From: Pseudomonas viridiflava
GTDB lineage: Bacteria; Pseudomonadota; Gammaproteobacteria; Pseudomonadales; Pseudomonadaceae
Assembly: GCF_900590755.1 (NCBI RefSeq)
Contig: NZ_UUOC01000050.1
Location: 124,001 to 188,000 of the forward strand
Direction: 5' to 3'
Length of the DNA: 64,000 nucleotides
Part shown: positions 7,341 to 16,224 of the stretch, piece after piece
How positions within the stretch are numbered: position 1 is the stretch's first letter
How the letters are laid out: each line of letters begins with the position of its first letter
Translations under genes and position numbers: made by a program
Notes under the pieces: generated by a model
Seen by the model: only the letters and a program-made list of their open reading frames with translations
Databases searched by the model: none
What the model was told of the DNA's origin: nothing

Positions 7341-8777
7341 ATGCAGGCATTGGATGTGGTGGTGCGAAACGCAAAGGTGATCACGGCGGCGGATACTTTC
7401 GTCAGTGACATTGGCATTCGAGACGGCAAAATCGTTGCGCTGGGCCTGGGTTTGGGCAGCGCCCTGCGGGAGATCGACGCTGGCGGACGCTCGGTAACAC
7501 CCGGCGGTATCGACAGCCATGTGCACCTGGACCAACCCACCGGCGACGGCTCGGTGATGGCCGACGATTTTGAAAGTGGCACCCGCTCTGCGGCCTGCGA
7601 CGGTACAACCACGGTAATCCCGTTCGCCTGCCAGCAGAAAGGCCAGAGCCTGCGCGCGGCCGTCGAGGACTATCATCGGCGGGCCGATGGCAAGCCGCTG
7701 ATCGACTACGCCTTCCACCTGATCGTCACCGATCCCACCGAAGACGTGCTCAGCCGTGAGTTGCCCGAGCTGATTGCCGAGGGTTACACCTCGTTCAAGA
7801 TTTACATGACCTACGACGCCCTCAAGCTCGACGACCGGCAGATTCTTGAGACGCTCTCAGTTGCCCGCGCCGAAGGGGCAATGGTGATGCTGCATGCCGA
7901 GAACAGCGACTGCATCGCCTGGCTGACCGAACGCCTGCTGGCGGCGGGGCTGACGGCACCGCGTTATCACGCCAGTTCGCGACCGATGCTGGTGGAGCGT
8001 GAAGCGACTCACCGCGCCATCGCATTGGCCGAGCTGGTGGACGTGCCGATTCTGATCGTCCACGTGTCCGGCCGTGAAGCCATCGAGCAGATCCGTTGGG
8101 CGCAGGACCATGGCTTGAAGGTCTATGCCGAAACCTGCCCGCAGTATCTGTTTCTGACTGCTGACTCGTTGGGATGTGACGACAGTTTCGAAGGCGCCAA
8201 GTGTATTTGCAGCCCGCCGCCTCGGGATGCTGCCAATCAGCAAGTGATCTGGGACGGTTTGCAGAATGGCTCGTTTGCGGTGTTCTCGTCCGACCACGCG
8301 CCGTTTCGCTACGAAGGCCCGGACGGCAAGCGCGCTCACGGTGAGCAGGCACCGTTCTCGGAAGTCGCCAATGGCATTCCCGGCATTGAGACGCGCATGG
8401 CGTTGTTATGGTCCGAAGGGGTGTGCACCGGGCGTATCACTGCCCAGGAATTCGTCGCCCTGACCTCGACCAACGCCGCCCGAATGTACGGCCTGTACCC
8501 GCGCAAAGGCAGCATCGCGATTGGCGGCGATGCTGATCTGGTCATTTGGGACGAGGGGTTGGATTTCGAGCTGCACAACGACTTGTTGCACCACCGCGTC
8601 GACTACACGCCTTACGCTGGCATGCGCCTCAACGCCTGGCCTGCGCTGACCCTGGCGCGAGGGGAGGTTGTCTGGGACGGGCAGGCCCGTGGAGAGCCGG
8701 GGCGAGGGCAATTTCTGCCCTGCGCCAGACCGGAACCGGCCAAGGCGAGGCGGCGAGTGGGGCAATTGCCGATTTGA
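7341..8777 (+). CDS. hydA: Dihydropyrimidinase / D-hydantoinase
   Basis: The 478-residue amidohydrolase opens dihydropyrimidine or hydantoin rings to N-carbamoyl (beta-)amino acids. The binuclear metal site is complete: H60 and H62 (SHVHLD), the carbamylated lysine K153 (TSFKIYMTYD), H185 (LHAEN), H241 (VHVSG) and D318 (SSDHAPF). A strong GAGGAGG ribosome site precedes the ATG at 7341. Usual hydantoinase length is about 460-490. It is the last gene of the cluster. No N-carbamoyl amidohydrolase gene is adjacent, so that step would have to be encoded elsewhere or be taken by the PuuE-like protein. Confidence 0.92.
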   Translation: MQALDVVVRNAKVITAADTFVSDIGIRDGKIVALGLGLGSALREIDAGGRSVTPGGIDSHVHLDQPTGDGSVMADDFESGTRSAACDGTTTVIPFACQQKGQSLRAAVEDYHRRADGKPLIDYAFHLIVTDPTEDVLSRELPELIAEGYTSFKIYMTYDALKLDDRQILETLSVARAEGAMVMLHAENSDCIAWLTERLLAAGLTAPRYHASSRPMLVEREATHRAIALAELVDVPILIVHVSGREAIEQIRWAQDHGLKVYAETCPQYLFLTADSLGCDDSFEGAKCICSPPPRDAANQQVIWDGLQNGSFAVFSSDHAPFRYEGPDGKRAHGEQAPFSEVANGIPGIETRMALLWSEGVCTGRITAQEFVALTSTNAARMYGLYPRKGSIAIGGDADLVIWDEGLDFELHNDLLHHRVDYTPYAGMRLNAWPALTLARGEVVWDGQARGEPGRGQFLPCARPEPAKARRRVGQLPI

Positions 8778-8890
8778 ATGGGCTTCAGGGGCTGCGCGGT
8801 AGTTGTGCCAGTCTGCACAAGTCCGGTGACCATCCATAGCAGATTGCGCAGTGTTCCTGACACAGCGCTGTCGCGCAGCAAACATTGATC

Positions 8891-8982
8891 TGTGGGACCG
8901 GCTTTAGCCGGGAAGGCGGCAGTTCTGCCTACACATCTGCAATGAATGTACCGGCCCTTTCCCGGCTAAAGCCGGTCCCACA
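8891..8982. repeat. REP hairpin, class B
   Basis: 24-bp arms at 8891-8914 and 8959-8982 share the core GGGACCGGCTTTAGCCGGGA. It lies between the convergent hydantoinase and rsmE genes; the rest of that gap shows nothing else recognisable. Confidence 0.9.
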
Positions 8983-9061
8983 GAAACCATTCCAGTTCAG
9001 ATAGCTATTTCTTGTTGGAAGAGAGCGGGCCTGCTCGCGATGGTGACAATTGCGCCACCCT

Positions 9062-9781
9062 CTAAAAATCCCCCCACAACTGCTGCGCCACGCTCAGTGC
9101 CACCACGGGGGCGGTTTCGGTACGCAGCACGCGGGGGCCGAGGCGGGCGGCGTGGAAGCCGGCGTCTTGGGCCTGATCGACTTCCGCGTCATTCAGGCCG
9201 CCTTCAGGGCCGATCAGAAAAGCCAGGGTGCCTGGTTTGGCGTGGCTGGTCAGCGGTTCTGCTACCGGGTGCAGGACCAGTTTGAGCTCGGCATCGCTGC
9301 GCTTGAGCCATTCCCCTAGCGGCATCGGCGGATGAATCACCGGCACTACCGAACGACCGCATTGCTCGCAGGCGCTGATTGCGATTTGCTGCCAATGGGC
9401 CTGGCGCTTTTCCGCGCGTTCGTCCTTGAGGCGCACTTCGCAACGCTCGCTGACAATCGGGGTGATTTCGGTTACGCCCAGTTCGGTAGCTTTCTGAATC
9501 GCCCAATCCATGCGCTCGCCACGGGACAGGCCCTGACCCAGGTGAATGCGCAGTGGTGATTCGGTCTGGCCCGCGAAGGTTTCGTCCAGTTGAACGCGAA
9601 CACGTTTCTTGCCGACTTCCAGCAGCGTGCCGCGAAACTCGTGGCCGGAGCCGTCGAACAGCTGCAACCCGTCGCCCTCGGTCATGCGCAAGACCCGGCC
9701 AATGTAATGGGCCTGGGCTTCAGGCAACTCGTGTTCGCCGAGGCTGAGCGGGGCGTCGATGAAAAAGCGGGACAGTCTCAT
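9062..9781 (-). CDS. rsmE: 16S rRNA (uracil-1498-N3)-methyltransferase
   Basis: The 239-residue SPOUT-class enzyme methylates U1498 of 16S rRNA. It begins MRLSRFFID with a PUA-like N-terminal domain. The C-terminal trefoil-knot SAM site includes LAFLIGPEGGLNDAEV and LGPRVLRTETAPVVAL, both RsmE signatures. I chose the ATG at 9781. An upstream in-frame extension runs into the REP element and is not plausible. Transcribed in the same direction as bioA upstream, but separated from it by a class A REP hairpin. Confidence 0.96.
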   Translation of the reverse strand: MRLSRFFIDAPLSLGEHELPEAQAHYIGRVLRMTEGDGLQLFDGSGHEFRGTLLEVGKKRVRVQLDETFAGQTESPLRIHLGQGLSRGERMDWAIQKATELGVTEITPIVSERCEVRLKDERAEKRQAHWQQIAISACEQCGRSVVPVIHPPMPLGEWLKRSDAELKLVLHPVAEPLTSHAKPGTLAFLIGPEGGLNDAEVDQAQDAGFHAARLGPRVLRTETAPVVALSVAQQLWGDF

Positions 9782-9807
9782 GGTGGGTCTCTGAAATGTG
9801 CATTGCT

Positions 9808-9903
9808 CCGTTGGAGCGAGGCTTGCCCGCGAAGAATTTATTCCATACACAGGATATGTATCGGATGTACCGGCCTCTTCGCGGGCAAGCCTCGCTCCAA
9901 CGG
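9808..9903. repeat. REP hairpin, class A
   Basis: Perfect 26-bp arms at 9808-9833 and 9878-9903 lie between bioA and rsmE, both on the minus strand. A stable RNA hairpin here could protect the bioA transcript end. Confidence 0.9.
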
Positions 9904-9913
9904 GTGTTGGTTT

Positions 9914-11320
9914 TTAACCCGGATCACGAAAATCCGGATGGAAATTCTCGCGCACGGCCACGCTGATGCTGGTGCGTGTAGCGATGTCGATGCCTTCGGT
10001 GGCGACTTCGGCCAGGAAGTCGATCTGCTCTGGCGTGATCACATACGGCGGCAGGAAATACACCACACTGCCCAGCGGACGCAACAGCGCGCCGCGTGTC
10101 AGAGCATGTTCGAAGACTTTCAAGCCACGGCGCTCCTGCCACGGGTAGGCGGTTTTGGTCGCCTTGTCCTGGACCATCTCGATGGCCAGGGCCATGCCGG
10201 TCTGGCGTACTTCGGCCACATTCGGGTGGTCGACCAGGTGCGCGGTGGAGGTGGCCATACGCTGGGCCAGGGCCTTGTTGTTTTCGATGACGTTGTCTTG
10301 CTCGAAAATATCCAGCGTAGCCAACGCCGCCGCGCACGCCAGCGGGTTGCCGGTGTAGCTGTGGGAATGCAGGAAGGCCCGCAGCGTCGGATAGTCGTCG
10401 TAGAACGCGTCGTAAACATCGTCGGTAGTCAGCACCGCCGCCAAGGGCAGATAACCGCCGGTCAGCGCCTTGGACAAGCACAGGAAATCCGGGCGAATAC
10501 CGGCTTGCTCGCAGGCAAACATGGTGCCGGTGCGCCCGAAGCCCACGGCGATTTCGTCGTGAATCAAGTGCACGCCATAACGATCACAGGCTTCGCGCAG
10601 CAACTTGAGGTACACCGGGTGATACATGCGCATGCCGCCCGCGCCCTGAATCAGCGGCTCGACGATCACTGCTGACACCGTGGCGTGGTGCTCGGCCAGG
10701 GTTTGTTCCATGGCGGCGAACATGTTGCGCGAGTGTTCTTCCCAGCCCATGCCTTCGGGGCGATGGTAGCAATCCGGACTCGGCACCTTGATGGTGTCCA
10801 TCAGCAGCGCTTTATAGGTCTCGGTGAACAGCGGAACATCACCCACCGACATCGCGGCCATGGTTTCGCCGTGGTAGCTGTTGGTCAGGGTCACGAAGCG
10901 CTTCTTGTCCGGCTTGCCGCGATTGAGCCAATAGTGAAAGCTCATTTTCAGCGCAACTTCGATGCAGGACGAACCATTATCGGCGTAGAAGCAGCGGGTC
11001 AGCCCCTCCGGCGTCAGCTTGACCAGCCGTTCCGACAGCTCGATGACCGGCTGATGACTGAAGCCAGCGAGAATCACGTGTTCCAGCTGATCGACCTGAT
11101 CCTTGATGCGCTGATTGATGCGCGGGTTGGCGTGGCCAAACACATTGACCCACCAGGAACTGACAGCGTCCAGATAGCGTTTGCCTTCGAAGTCTTCGAG
11201 CCACACACCTTCGCCGCGCTTGATCGGGATCAGCGGCAGGCTTTCGTGGTCTTTCATCTGGGTGCAGGGGTGCCACAGGACCTTGAGGTCGCGTTGCATC
11301 CACTCATTATTCAGGCCCAT
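9914..11320 (-). CDS. bioA: Adenosylmethionine--8-amino-7-oxononanoate aminotransferase
   Basis: The 468-residue class III PLP aminotransferase makes 7,8-diaminononanoate in biotin synthesis, using SAM as amino donor. Recognisable are the start region LWHPCTQMKDHESLPL, SSWWVNVFGHANPRIN, YHGETMAAMSVGD, the IHDEIAVGFGRTG aspartate loop and the PLP lysine in FLCLSKALTGGYLPLAAVLTT. The gene stands apart from other bio genes. Its product uses SAM, like several other proteins encoded in the window, but there is no regulatory evidence for a link. Confidence 0.97.
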   Translation of the reverse strand: MGLNNEWMQRDLKVLWHPCTQMKDHESLPLIPIKRGEGVWLEDFEGKRYLDAVSSWWVNVFGHANPRINQRIKDQVDQLEHVILAGFSHQPVIELSERLVKLTPEGLTRCFYADNGSSCIEVALKMSFHYWLNRGKPDKKRFVTLTNSYHGETMAAMSVGDVPLFTETYKALLMDTIKVPSPDCYHRPEGMGWEEHSRNMFAAMEQTLAEHHATVSAVIVEPLIQGAGGMRMYHPVYLKLLREACDRYGVHLIHDEIAVGFGRTGTMFACEQAGIRPDFLCLSKALTGGYLPLAAVLTTDDVYDAFYDDYPTLRAFLHSHSYTGNPLACAAALATLDIFEQDNVIENNKALAQRMATSTAHLVDHPNVAEVRQTGMALAIEMVQDKATKTAYPWQERRGLKVFEHALTRGALLRPLGSVVYFLPPYVITPEQIDFLAEVATEGIDIATRTSISVAVRENFHPDFRDPG

Positions 11321-11706
11321 TTACTTTCTCCGACTAACAGCTCGCAAGGGGCGCGAACGGACAATCGCGCAAGCCTATGCAATGCCCGGCTGCGGGACAA
11401 CCTCTAGTGCCATTTGGTTTGGCAAACGAGCGGTGCGAACACAACCCCCTGTAGGAGTGAGCTTGCTCGCGATGGGGGTTTATCTGACGACAAATCATTG
11501 CCTGACCTGGCGCTATCGTCCGGATGCGGCCCAGACCAAGCTCACTCCTACAGAAAATCGCATCAATGGCGAAGTTTTTTCGTGTTTGATATGCCCCCGA
11601 TGGACATCACTGGCAGGCCTGCAACGGCTGGCGTATCCTTCGCGCTCTTTGACGTCTCGGGCTTCATTTTCCGAAACTTCCTACGTTTTATTTCGGAGTT
11701 TGCTGA
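11321..11706. other. Intergenic region between bioA and amine oxidase gene
   Basis: This 386-bp divergent spacer holds the promoters of both genes and one class D REP hairpin (11449-11553). I could not identify convincing promoter hexamers. No further gene is visible. Confidence 0.5.
11449..11553. repeat. REP hairpin, class D
   Basis: 17-bp arms CTGTAGGAGTGAGCTTG (11449-11465) and its complement (11537-11553). The left arm continues as the longer class D sequence (TAGGAGTGAGCTTGCTCGCG), but the right arm is truncated. Confidence 0.85.
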
Positions 11707-13566
11707 ATGCTTTCTGGTTGGCTGCGCGCCTGTGCGCTTTTAGTAGTTGGGCTGGTCAGCGTTTCGGCGCTCGCTAATGAAAAACAACATACGGCTATCG
11801 TCGTCGGCGGCGGCCTTGCGGGCCTGACCACGGCCTACGAGCTGCAAGCCAAGGGCTGGCAGGTCACGGTTTTGGAAGCCAAGCCAAGCCTGGGCGGCCG
11901 TTCCGGTCTGGCGACCAGCGAATGGATCGGCAACACCAAGGCTCAGCCTGCGCTGAACCAGTACCTGGAGCGTTTCAAACTGGCGACCGTGCCTGCGCCG
12001 GAATTCGTGCGCACGCCGGGTTACCTGATCGATGGCGTTTACTTCACCAAGGCTGATCTGGCGTTGAAGCAGCCCGCCACCGCTGAAGCGATGAAACGCT
12101 ACGACGAGACCCTGGACAACCTGGCGCGCTCCATCGACAACCCGGAAAACCCGGCACCGAACAGCACGCTGTTTGCCCTGGACCAGATCAACGTCGCCAA
12201 CTGGCTGGATCGTCTGAAACTGCCGGAAACCGCTCGTCAGTTGATCAACCAGCAGATTCGTACCCGCTATGACGAACCTTCGCGTCTGTCGCTGCTGTAT
12301 TTCGCACAGCAGTCGCGGGTTTATCGCGACATCGACGACCGTGACCTGCGCGCATCCCGTCTGCCGGGCGGCAGCGCGGTATTGGCTGAAGCCTTCGCTA
12401 AACAGATTAAGACCATCAAGACCAACTCGCCGGTGTCCGCGATCATCCAGGAAAAGGATGGCGTAACCGTCAAGGCGGGCGCGGTAGGTTACAGCGCTGA
12501 TTACGTGGTGCTGGCTGTGCCATTGCGCGCGCTGAACAAAATCCAGATGACTCCAGCGCTGGACGCTCAGCACATGGGCGCGATCAAAGGCACCAACTAC
12601 GGCTGGCGCGACCAGATCATGCTCAAGTTCAAGACGCCTGTGTGGGAAAGCAAGGCGCGTATGTCCGGCGAGATTTTCAGTAACACCGGCCTGGGCATGC
12701 TGTGGATCGAGCCTGCCGTTAAAGGTGGCGCCAACGTGGTGATCAACCTGTCCGGCGACAACGCACGCATCATGCAGTCGTTCGGCGACAAACAGTTGGT
12801 GGATCAGGTGCTGATTCGTCTGCACACCTTCTATCCACAGGCGCGCGGTGCTTACACTGGCTACGAAATCCGTCGTTACAGCGTTGACCCGTCCACCGGC
12901 GGTTCTTATCTGGCCTTCGGTCCTGGGCAGATCAGCAAGTACTGGCGCCTGTGGGAAAAGCCGATTCAGCGTGTAGCCTTCGCCGGCGAGCACACCGATA
13001 CCCTTTACCCAGGCACCGTGGAAGGCGCTTTGCGTTCCGGCCAGCGTGCTGCCAGCCAGGTGCAGGATCTGGCGGCTGGCAAGTCGTTCGAACCGGTGAA
13101 AGTCGCGCCGCCTAAAGCAGCCGATGCGCCGAAAGAGTCCAGCGGCAACTTCTTCAGCAACATGTTTGGTGGTTCGTCTGACAAGGCCGAAGCCAAGAAG
13201 CCGGAGCCAGTGAAGGCTGCTGACGATAACAAGCCGAAAGAGAAGGGCTTCTTCTCCTGCCTGTTCGGTTGTGCAGACGAGCCTGTTGCCAAACCGGTCG
13301 AGAAAGCGCCTGAGCCAGCACCGGCTCCAGCGCCTGTACCCGTTGTTGCGCCTGTGGTTGAGCCAGCCAAACCAGAGCCAGCCAAGGCTGAGCCTGCGAA
13401 AAAGGCACCGGCCAAACACGCCGAGCCTGCCAAGAAAACCCCAGCGCAAGTAGAGGCAGCGAAGAAAGAAGCGGCTAAAAAAGAAGCTGCCAAGAAAGAG
13501 ACAGCCAAGAAAGAAGCCGCTAAAAAAGCAGCCGCCAAGGCAAAAGCCGAGGACGCCAAGAACTGA
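11707..13566 (+). CDS. Exported FAD-dependent amine oxidase with long Lys/Ala/Pro-rich C-terminal tail
   Basis: The 619-residue protein has an N-terminal signal peptide (cleavage probably near ALA/NEK, residues 21-23). An FAD dinucleotide motif IVVGGGLAGLTTAYEL follows, then LEAKPSLGGRSG, and the C-terminal flavin-binding region RVAFAGEHTDTLYPGTVEGALRSGQRAA, all typical of flavin amine oxidases. From about residue 470 the sequence changes to a low-complexity tail. Two short related blocks (NFFSNMFGG and GFFSCLFGCADEP) are separated by charged linkers, followed by a proline/alanine stretch and AAKKEA repeats resembling TolA-type alanine/lysine helices. Substrate unknown. A clear terminator follows. 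Confidence 0.88.
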   Translation: MLSGWLRACALLVVGLVSVSALANEKQHTAIVVGGGLAGLTTAYELQAKGWQVTVLEAKPSLGGRSGLATSEWIGNTKAQPALNQYLERFKLATVPAPEFVRTPGYLIDGVYFTKADLALKQPATAEAMKRYDETLDNLARSIDNPENPAPNSTLFALDQINVANWLDRLKLPETARQLINQQIRTRYDEPSRLSLLYFAQQSRVYRDIDDRDLRASRLPGGSAVLAEAFAKQIKTIKTNSPVSAIIQEKDGVTVKAGAVGYSADYVVLAVPLRALNKIQMTPALDAQHMGAIKGTNYGWRDQIMLKFKTPVWESKARMSGEIFSNTGLGMLWIEPAVKGGANVVINLSGDNARIMQSFGDKQLVDQVLIRLHTFYPQARGAYTGYEIRRYSVDPSTGGSYLAFGPGQISKYWRLWEKPIQRVAFAGEHTDTLYPGTVEGALRSGQRAASQVQDLAAGKSFEPVKVAPPKAADAPKESSGNFFSNMFGGSSDKAEAKKPEPVKAADDNKPKEKGFFSCLFGCADEPVAKPVEKAPEPAPAPAPVPVVAPVVEPAKPEPAKAEPAKKAPAKHAEPAKKTPAQVEAAKKEAAKKEAAKKETAKKEAAKKAAAKAKAEDAKN

Positions 13567-13585
13567 TTGAGTTCTGGCTGAAATG

Positions 13586-13620
13586 AAAAAGGCGCGGTGC
13601 TGATCACCGCGCCTTTTTTT
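13586..13620 (+). terminator. Rho-independent terminator after amine oxidase gene
   Basis: The stem AAGGCGCGGTG / CACCGCGCCTT, with a short TGAT loop and a run of seven T, starts 20 bp after the stop codon. Confidence 0.9.
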
Positions 13621-13654
13621 GTGTTGGGCTGGGCTGCCGAGATGAACTTGCCCT

Positions 13655-13742
13655 GTTGGAGCGAGGCTTGCCCGCGAAGAATCATAACGCGGTGTGTCTG
13701 GCTAATCGCGTCGTCTCATTCGCGGGCAAGCCTCGCTCCAAC
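13655..13742. repeat. REP hairpin, class A
   Basis: Perfect 24-bp arms at 13655-13678 and 13719-13742, between the amine oxidase terminator and ligB. Confidence 0.9.
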
Positions 13743-13829
13743 GGGCCAAATATCCCGTAACCACCCCAGCATTGTGCACAGCGCCTCGACAGCTAGCCTT
13801 GGGTCACCTCACCAAGCAAGGATGCTTCG

Positions 13830-15515
13830 ATGCTGCCGCTGTTGCGAATCCTCACCTGTGTTGCCCTCACCCTCGCTGCTTCAAACGCCCACGCTGATCA
13901 ATGCCCCGACTGGACACCCGCCAAGGCACGAAGCTCTATTGCGGGACTGCAAACGCAAATCGCCAGCTGGGATGACAGCTACCATCGCCAGGGCATTTCC
14001 CTGATTGCCGACGAGCTTTACGACCAGTCTCGTCAGCGGCTGGAGTTCTGGCGCGCGTGCTTTGCCAAGCCCGCATCGGCTGTGGATAACCCCCTCAGAA
14101 CATCGTCCGGGCCGGTTGCTCATCCCGTGCCGCACACCGGTGTCAGCAAGCTGCTCGACGAGGCGGCAGTACAGGCCTGGCTCAAGGGCCGCACTGATCT
14201 GTGGATTCAGCCCAAGGTGGATGGCGTGGCCGTGACGCTGGTGTATGAGCGTGGTCAGTTGGTTCAGGCCATTAGCCGCGGGGATGGCATCAACGGTCAG
14301 GACTGGACCGATCACGCGAAGCAGATCCCGGCAATCCCCGCCCATTTGCCCTGGGAGGAAAATCTGGTGCTGCAAGGTGAGTTGTATCTGCGACTGGACG
14401 AGCATGTGCAAGCCACGGCAGGCAGCGTGAACGCGCGCAGCAAGGTCGCCGGGATCCTGGCTCGCAATCTGTTGAATGCTCAGGACGCGGGACTGATCGG
14501 GCTGTTCGTCTGGGATTGGCCAGCCGGACCGGCATCCATGACAGAGCGCATGGCCAGTTTGAAAGCGCTGGGCTTTGACGACAGTGCGCATTACAGCCAG
14601 CCACTGGAAAACTTCACCCAGGCTCAGCGTTGGCGCGAGCACTGGTATCGCAACCCGCTGCCGTTTGCCACGGACGGAGTGATCATCCGCCAGGGGCAGC
14701 GCCCGCCCGCGCAGCGTTGGCAAGCCAGGGCGCCTTACTGGATCGCCGCCTGGAAATACCCTTACGCGCAAGTGCTGGCCGAAGTGCGTCGAGTCAATTT
14801 CAATATTGGCCGCAGTGGCAGAATCACCCCGGTGCTGGACCTGGTGCCGGTGCGGCTGGATGACCGACAGATCAGCCGCATCAGCGTGGGCTCCCTGCAA
14901 CGCTGGCAAGCACTGGATATTCGCCCTGGGGATCAGGTGGCGGTGAGTCTTGCGGGGCTGACGATTCCTCGTCTGGACAGCGTCGTTACGCGCAATGTCG
15001 AGCGTGTTGAGCTGTGGGTTCCACAAAATGAAGATTTTCATGGTCTGAGTTGCTGGCGCGCAACCTCTGGCTGTGAAAGTCAGTTCCGCGCGCGGTTGAA
15101 CTGGCTCAGCGGCAAGAAAGGTCTGGGGCTTGGCGGTGTGGGGCCCGGGACTTGGGAAAAGCTCGTAAACGCCGGGCAAATCGAAGGGTTACTGGATTGG
15201 TTGACGCTGGATCAGGAGCAGCTTGCTAACATTCCCGGCCTCGGAGCGCGCAGCAGCGCTAAACTACTCGACAGTTTGCAAGGCGCTCGGCAACAGCCGT
15301 TCGCAACGTGGCTCAAGGCTATCGGCTTGCCGCCTGCGGGCGAGGCCGATCTGAGCGAGGGTTGGCAGGTATTGGCCGGGCGCACAGCTCAACAATGGCA
15401 GGCAGAGCCGGGTGTGGGGCCGGGTCGCGCCGGGCAACTGGTTGCGTTCTTTGCGCATCCTGAGGTTCAGGCATTAAGCGAGCAGCTACGCTCGCAGGGT
15501 ATTCAAGGGTTTTAG
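13830..15515 (+). CDS. ligB: NAD-dependent DNA ligase LigB
   Basis: The 561-residue protein matches LigB, the short second NAD-dependent ligase of gammaproteobacteria. The adenylation lysine is K129 in QPKVDGVAVTLVYERG (KxDG motif). OB-fold and helix-hairpin-helix segments follow (WLSGKKGLGLGGVGPGTWEKL and LANIPGLGARSSAKLLDSL). The zinc finger and BRCT domain of LigA are absent, as in E. coli LigB. The protein begins with what looks like a Sec signal peptide (LLRILTCVALTLAASNAHA), then a Cys-Pro-x-Trp segment. E. coli LigB, as I recall it, has the same feature, so the N-terminus is not a start-site error. Confidence 0.93.
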   Translation: MLPLLRILTCVALTLAASNAHADQCPDWTPAKARSSIAGLQTQIASWDDSYHRQGISLIADELYDQSRQRLEFWRACFAKPASAVDNPLRTSSGPVAHPVPHTGVSKLLDEAAVQAWLKGRTDLWIQPKVDGVAVTLVYERGQLVQAISRGDGINGQDWTDHAKQIPAIPAHLPWEENLVLQGELYLRLDEHVQATAGSVNARSKVAGILARNLLNAQDAGLIGLFVWDWPAGPASMTERMASLKALGFDDSAHYSQPLENFTQAQRWREHWYRNPLPFATDGVIIRQGQRPPAQRWQARAPYWIAAWKYPYAQVLAEVRRVNFNIGRSGRITPVLDLVPVRLDDRQISRISVGSLQRWQALDIRPGDQVAVSLAGLTIPRLDSVVTRNVERVELWVPQNEDFHGLSCWRATSGCESQFRARLNWLSGKKGLGLGGVGPGTWEKLVNAGQIEGLLDWLTLDQEQLANIPGLGARSSAKLLDSLQGARQQPFATWLKAIGLPPAGEADLSEGWQVLAGRTAQQWQAEPGVGPGRAGQLVAFFAHPEVQALSEQLRSQGIQGF

Positions 15516-15575
15516 TTTTTTGTGCCGGGTTTTTATCTTCACGCCCGGACGTCATGGTTATCAAAAGGAGTTCAT

Positions 15576-15986
15576 ATGAAAGTTCTTTCACCACTGGTCC
15601 TGCTGACCTGTTGCGGCCTGTTGGCGACTCCGCTACTGGCGGCCGAGCAAGCGCCCGAGGCCAATGGGTGCCTGGCCAAGAGTCAGGAGATCAGTACAAA
15701 AATTGAACAGGCCAAGGCTGAAGGCAACAAACCACAACAGGCTGGACTGGAAAAGGCCTTGAGCGAAACCAAGGCCAACTGCACCGAGTCGTCTTTGCTC
15801 AAACAGCGTGAACAGAAAGTGCTGGATGCCAAGCGCGAAGTGAGCCGCCGCCAGGCCGACCTGACAAAAGCCATGACCAAGGGCGATCCGGAGCGGATCA
15901 ACAAGCGTAAAGACAAACTGGCCGAATCCCGCAAAGAACTGCAAGACGCCCAGACCGAGCTGGAAGAGATTCAGCCGGAGGATTGA
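15576..15986 (+). CDS. DUF1090 family periplasmic protein (YqjC-like)
   Basis: The 136-residue protein has a signal peptide (cleavage after LLAA, about residue 22) followed by a highly charged, probably coiled-coil helical body rich in K, E, Q and R. Two conserved cysteines (in GCLAK and ANCTE) probably form a disulfide. The pattern matches DUF1090 (E. coli YqjC). Function is unknown. AGGAG lies 5 bp before the ATG at 15576. It is 60 bp downstream of ligB in the same direction. Confidence 0.85.
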   Translation: MKVLSPLVLLTCCGLLATPLLAAEQAPEANGCLAKSQEISTKIEQAKAEGNKPQQAGLEKALSETKANCTESSLLKQREQKVLDAKREVSRRQADLTKAMTKGDPERINKRKDKLAESRKELQDAQTELEEIQPED

Positions 15987-16108
15987 ATCAGAGATCAGAG
16001 CAAGTTTGATCCCACTGGAGAACGCATTTCTTCAGTGGGACCGGCTTCAGCCGGGAAGAGGCCAGTACAACCATTGCAAATTTATTGATTGAAATGCCGC
16101 GTAAGTCC

Positions 16109-16204
16109 CCTGTGGGAGCGAGCTTGCTCGCGAAGAGGGATTATCAGTCGGCAAATCTCCAGCGTCTGGAATGCAGTCTTCGCGAGCAAGCTCGCTCCCA
16201 CAGG
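16109..16204. repeat. REP hairpin, class D variant
   Basis: Perfect 27-bp arms at 16109-16135 and 16178-16204. The core GTGGGAGCGAGCTTGCTCGC differs from class D at a few positions. A lone class B half-element lies at about 16035-16056. Both sit between the convergent DUF1090 and cytochrome genes. Confidence 0.9.
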
Positions 16205-16224
16205 TCCATCATCGCCCGATGGAC

